Assembly (NCBI GenBank): GCA_963786305.1
Contig: CAWAYL010000014.1
Span: 558,001 to 622,000, forward strand
Reading direction: 5' to 3'
Source: CAKZLS01 sp963786305
GTDB lineage: Bacteria > Pseudomonadota > Alphaproteobacteria > Rhodospirillales > Defluviicoccaceae
Length of the DNA stretch: 64,000 bases
Shown: positions 62,122 to 64,000 of the stretch, one piece after another
How the letters are laid out: each line of letters starts with the position of its first letter
Numbering within the stretch: position 1 is the stretch's first letter
Program-made: the position numbers and the translations under genes
Notes under the pieces: model-generated
What the model saw: only the letters and a program-made list of their open reading frames with translations
Database searches by the model: none
Told to the model about the DNA's origin: nothing

Positions 62122-62391
62122 ATGATGAACGAGGTCGCAGTCCTCGAAATCGGCCGCGAGGCGACGTACATCATCCTCAAGACCGGCGGTCCGGTGATGA
62201 TGGCCGGCATGATCGTGGGCCTGGCGATCTCGCTTTTTCAGGCGCTCACCACCATTCAGGAAATGACCCTGACGTTCGTGCCGAAAATCCTGGTCATTCT
62301 GCTCGCCATCGTCGTGTTCCTGCCGTTCATGATGACCACCATGATCGAATTCAGCCAGACCCTGTTCGACCGCATCGCCGCCGGTGGTTGA
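62122..62391 (+). CDS. fliQ: Flagellar export protein FliQ
   Basis: This 89-residue protein has two TM hairpin helices, KTGGPVMMAGMIVGLAISLF and LVILLAIVVFLPFMMTTMIE, with the conserved loop QALTTIQEMTLTFVPKI. It is one of the FliPQR core export-gate subunits. A GGAGGCG stretch lies about 12 nt before the ATG at 62122; a second ATG follows immediately. The stop TGA is followed at once by the fliR GTG. FliP is not in the window; its place upstream is taken by flgBC-fliE here. Confidence 0.95.
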   Translation: MMNEVAVLEIGREATYIILKTGGPVMMAGMIVGLAISLFQALTTIQEMTLTFVPKILVILLAIVVFLPFMMTTMIEFSQTLFDRIAAGG

Positions 62392-63153
62392 GTGGTGCTG
62401 CAACAGCTCCTCGCCCTCAATACCTTCGCCTTCATTCTCATCTTCGTTCGCGTCGGCGCGGTCATCATGGTGCTGCCGGGGTTCAGCGCCGGCTACGTCA
62501 GCATGCGCATCCGGCTGCTGCTCGCCTTCGCCATCAGTTTTCTCCTGACGCCGGTGCTGGCCGAGCGCCTGCCGGGTCTGCCGGCGACGCCGGTGGCGCT
62601 CGGCATGCTGCTTCTCGGCGAGGTGCTGATCGGCGTGTTCCTCGGTGTCGTGGCGCGGATCGTGGTGGCGTCGCTGCACGTGGCCGGCACGTTCGCGTCC
62701 TACTTCGCGTCGCTGACCAGCGCGCTGGTCAACGATCCGGTGACCGATCAGCAAAGCTCCACCATCGCCGGGTTCTTCGGAACGGTGGGCGTTCTGCTGA
62801 TCTTCGTCGCCGATCTCCACCACCTGATGCTGATGGCGATGGTGGAGAGCTACACGCTGTTCGTTCCCGGCCAGGCGCCGCCCATCGGCGACTTCGCCGA
62901 CATGATCGCCCAGCGGGTGGCCGACAGCTTCGCTCTGGGCCTGCAGATGTCGGCGCCGTTTCTGATTTTCGGACTGGCCTACTACATCGGGCTCGGACTG
63001 CTCGGCCGTCTGATGCCGCAACTTCAGGTGTTTTTCATCGGCATCCCGGTGCAAATTTCCTTGCAGATCTGGGTTATGATGTTAACCCTTTCGGGTATCA
63101 TGATTGTTTTCCTCAACCGCTTTTCGGAAGTGTTCGGCCCGTTCGCGGGCTGA
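62392..63153 (+). CDS. fliR: Flagellar export protein FliR
   Basis: This 253-residue protein has six TM segments and starts at a GTG directly after fliQ. Family stretches are LNTFAFILIFVRVGAVIMVL, PGFSAGYVSMRIRLLLAFAI, LLGEVLIGVFLGVVARIVVA and SLALQM-like LGLQMSAPFLIFGLAYYIGL. The C-terminal helices (PVQISLQIWVMMLTLSGIMI) complete the gate. It is part of the FliPQR pore. A TTAACCCTTTCGGG string lies inside the coding sequence at 63082 and resembles the motif seen upstream of two other genes; here it is probably chance. Confidence 0.95.
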   Translation: MVLQQLLALNTFAFILIFVRVGAVIMVLPGFSAGYVSMRIRLLLAFAISFLLTPVLAERLPGLPATPVALGMLLLGEVLIGVFLGVVARIVVASLHVAGTFASYFASLTSALVNDPVTDQQSSTIAGFFGTVGVLLIFVADLHHLMLMAMVESYTLFVPGQAPPIGDFADMIAQRVADSFALGLQMSAPFLIFGLAYYIGLGLLGRLMPQLQVFFIGIPVQISLQIWVMMLTLSGIMIVFLNRFSEVFGPFAG

Positions 63154-63171
63154 TCCGCTTCACAGACTGTC

Positions 63172-64000
63172 GTGGCTGAAGAGCAAGACGGCTCGAAAAC
63201 CGAAGACCCGACACCGAAACGCCTGCACGATGCGCGCGAGAAGGGGCAGGCTGCCTCGTCCCAGGAAATCAAGAGCTGGGCCATCCTGGTGGGCGGCGCC
63301 ATCGCCCTGGTGTTCATGGCGCCGGGGGTGTCGCGTGATATTGCCGCGCAATTGACCCGGTTCCTCGACTCGCCGCACGATATCTCGCTGCACGCCGAGA
63401 ACATGCAGGACGCGCTGGCGGGTCTGGTGCTGGACATCGGCTGGATCATCGCGCCGATACTGGCGCTGCTGGTGGCCCTCGCCATCGCCGCCGGGGTCCT
63501 GCAGGTCGGTCTGATCTGGGCGCCCACCAAGATCAAGGCCGACCCCAAGAACATTTCGCTGCAGAAGGGGCTGGGCAAGCTGTTCTCCGCGCAGTCGCTG
63601 ATGGAGTTCGTCAAGGGGTTGCTCAAGCTCGGCGCCGTCGGCGCGGTTTCGCTGGGCCTGGCGCTGCCGCTTTTGCGCGACGTGGAGCTGCTGCCGGCGA
63701 TCGGCGTGCCGGGAACGCTCGATCGCGTCCATGAACTGGCCGTCATGATGACCGTCGCGACGGTGGCGGTCATGACCGCCGTGGCGCTTCTCGATTTCGC
63801 CTACCAGAAATATACCTTCCTGAAGCAGATGCGAATGACCAAGCAGGAGGTCCGCGACGAGCACAAGCAGTCCGAGGGCGACCCGCAGATCAAATCCCGC
63901 ATCCGCCGCTTGCGAATGGAGCGCGCGCAGAAGCGGATGATGGCGGCGGTGCCCAACGCCGACGTGATCATCACCAACCCGACGCACTATTCCATCGCGC
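63172..64000 (+). CDS. flhB: Flagellar export switch protein FlhB (partial, cut by the window end)
   Basis: The gene starts at a GTG 18 nt after fliR. An N-terminal polar leader, AEEQDGSKTEDPTPKRLHDA, is the classic FlhB opening, followed by REKGQAASSQEIKSWAILVG. Four TM helices follow and then the cytoplasmic linker MTKQEVRDEHKQSEGDPQIK with SRIRRLRMERAQKRMMAAVP. The autocleavage site N-P-T-H is present at the very end (DVIITNPTHYSIA). About 276 residues are visible, out of the usual ~350-370; the rest lies beyond the window. FlhB switches export from rod/hook to filament substrates. Confidence 0.95.
   Translation, partial: MAEEQDGSKTEDPTPKRLHDAREKGQAASSQEIKSWAILVGGAIALVFMAPGVSRDIAAQLTRFLDSPHDISLHAENMQDALAGLVLDIGWIIAPILALLVALAIAAGVLQVGLIWAPTKIKADPKNISLQKGLGKLFSAQSLMEFVKGLLKLGAVGAVSLGLALPLLRDVELLPAIGVPGTLDRVHELAVMMTVATVAVMTAVALLDFAYQKYTFLKQMRMTKQEVRDEHKQSEGDPQIKSRIRRLRMERAQKRMMAAVPNADVIITNPTHYSIA

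Noticed and set aside
63082..63095. TTAACCCTTTCGGG in fliR as a third regulatory site
   Set aside because: It lies inside a well-conserved coding sequence, far from any gene start, and may be a chance match.

Overview
The window is GC-rich chromosomal DNA from an alphaproteobacterium. The best guess is a Rhodospirillales-like lineage, inferred from the flagellar order flgB-flgC-fliE-fliQ-fliR-flhB, the acetoacetyl-CoA reductase, the bacterial CDP-archaeol-synthase homologue and the overall gene style. No rRNA, prophage or CRISPR array is present. There is one tRNA (Ala, CGC anticodon), one intact IS1595-type insertion, one MITE-like element with related small palindromic repeats, and a few short gene remnants.

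Layout. 0-6.6 kb: the tail of an iron-dependent alcohol dehydrogenase, two small stress or envelope genes, a deaminase, a lipid-flavoured group (CDP-alcohol phosphatidyltransferase, metallophosphoesterase, CarS homologue), a universal stress protein and a BCCT transporter. 7.2-10.7 kb: a surface-polysaccharide operon (GT4, Fcl-like reductase, ColD-like PLP dehydratase). 10.9-16.1 kb: ergothioneine genes egtBD, a rhodanese, DUF309 and DUF1232 genes, and phaB. 16.5-24.8 kb: an ion permease with a tandem Usp, an SDR, pterin dehydratase, a tightly overlapping metallopeptidase/Lon-like protease/Usp operon, and SRAP. 25-32 kb: pentapeptide protein, tRNA-Ala, yggT-DUF167-folD, an MNT/HEPN module and feoABC. 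32-39.5 kb: a GT4, CX5R phosphatase, HD hydrolase, hemerythrin, DUF1349 protein, and a secreted metzincin lying between a truncated and a full copy of an enoyl-CoA hydratase gene. 39.5-52.6 kb: purEK, a Cache-AlbA_2 membrane sensor divergent from a lipoprotein, a PEP-mutase/isocitrate-lyase family enzyme, a VPLPA-CTERM protein beside an AT-rich island, a divergent pyruvate kinase, a ferritin-like protein, mgtE and mtgA. 52.6-59.5 kb: a PAS/GAF/GGDEF/EAL regulator, the MITE, and two glycosyltransferases. 59.6-64 kb: the IS1595 element and then the flagellar basal-body/export operon, running off the end inside flhB.

Genes that appear to act together: the polysaccharide operon; egtB with egtD; the metallopeptidase, Lon and Usp genes, joined by 4-nt stop/start overlaps; yggT-DUF167-folD; purE with purK; feoABC under a Fur-like palindrome; and the flagellar operon.

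A strong technical signal runs through the window. About 26 apparent frameshifts break otherwise well-conserved genes (eight in feoB alone). Wherever I could work out the frame change, it equals one extra base. This looks like insertion-type sequencing or consensus error rather than gene decay, so I treat those genes as probably functional and give the outer limits of each.
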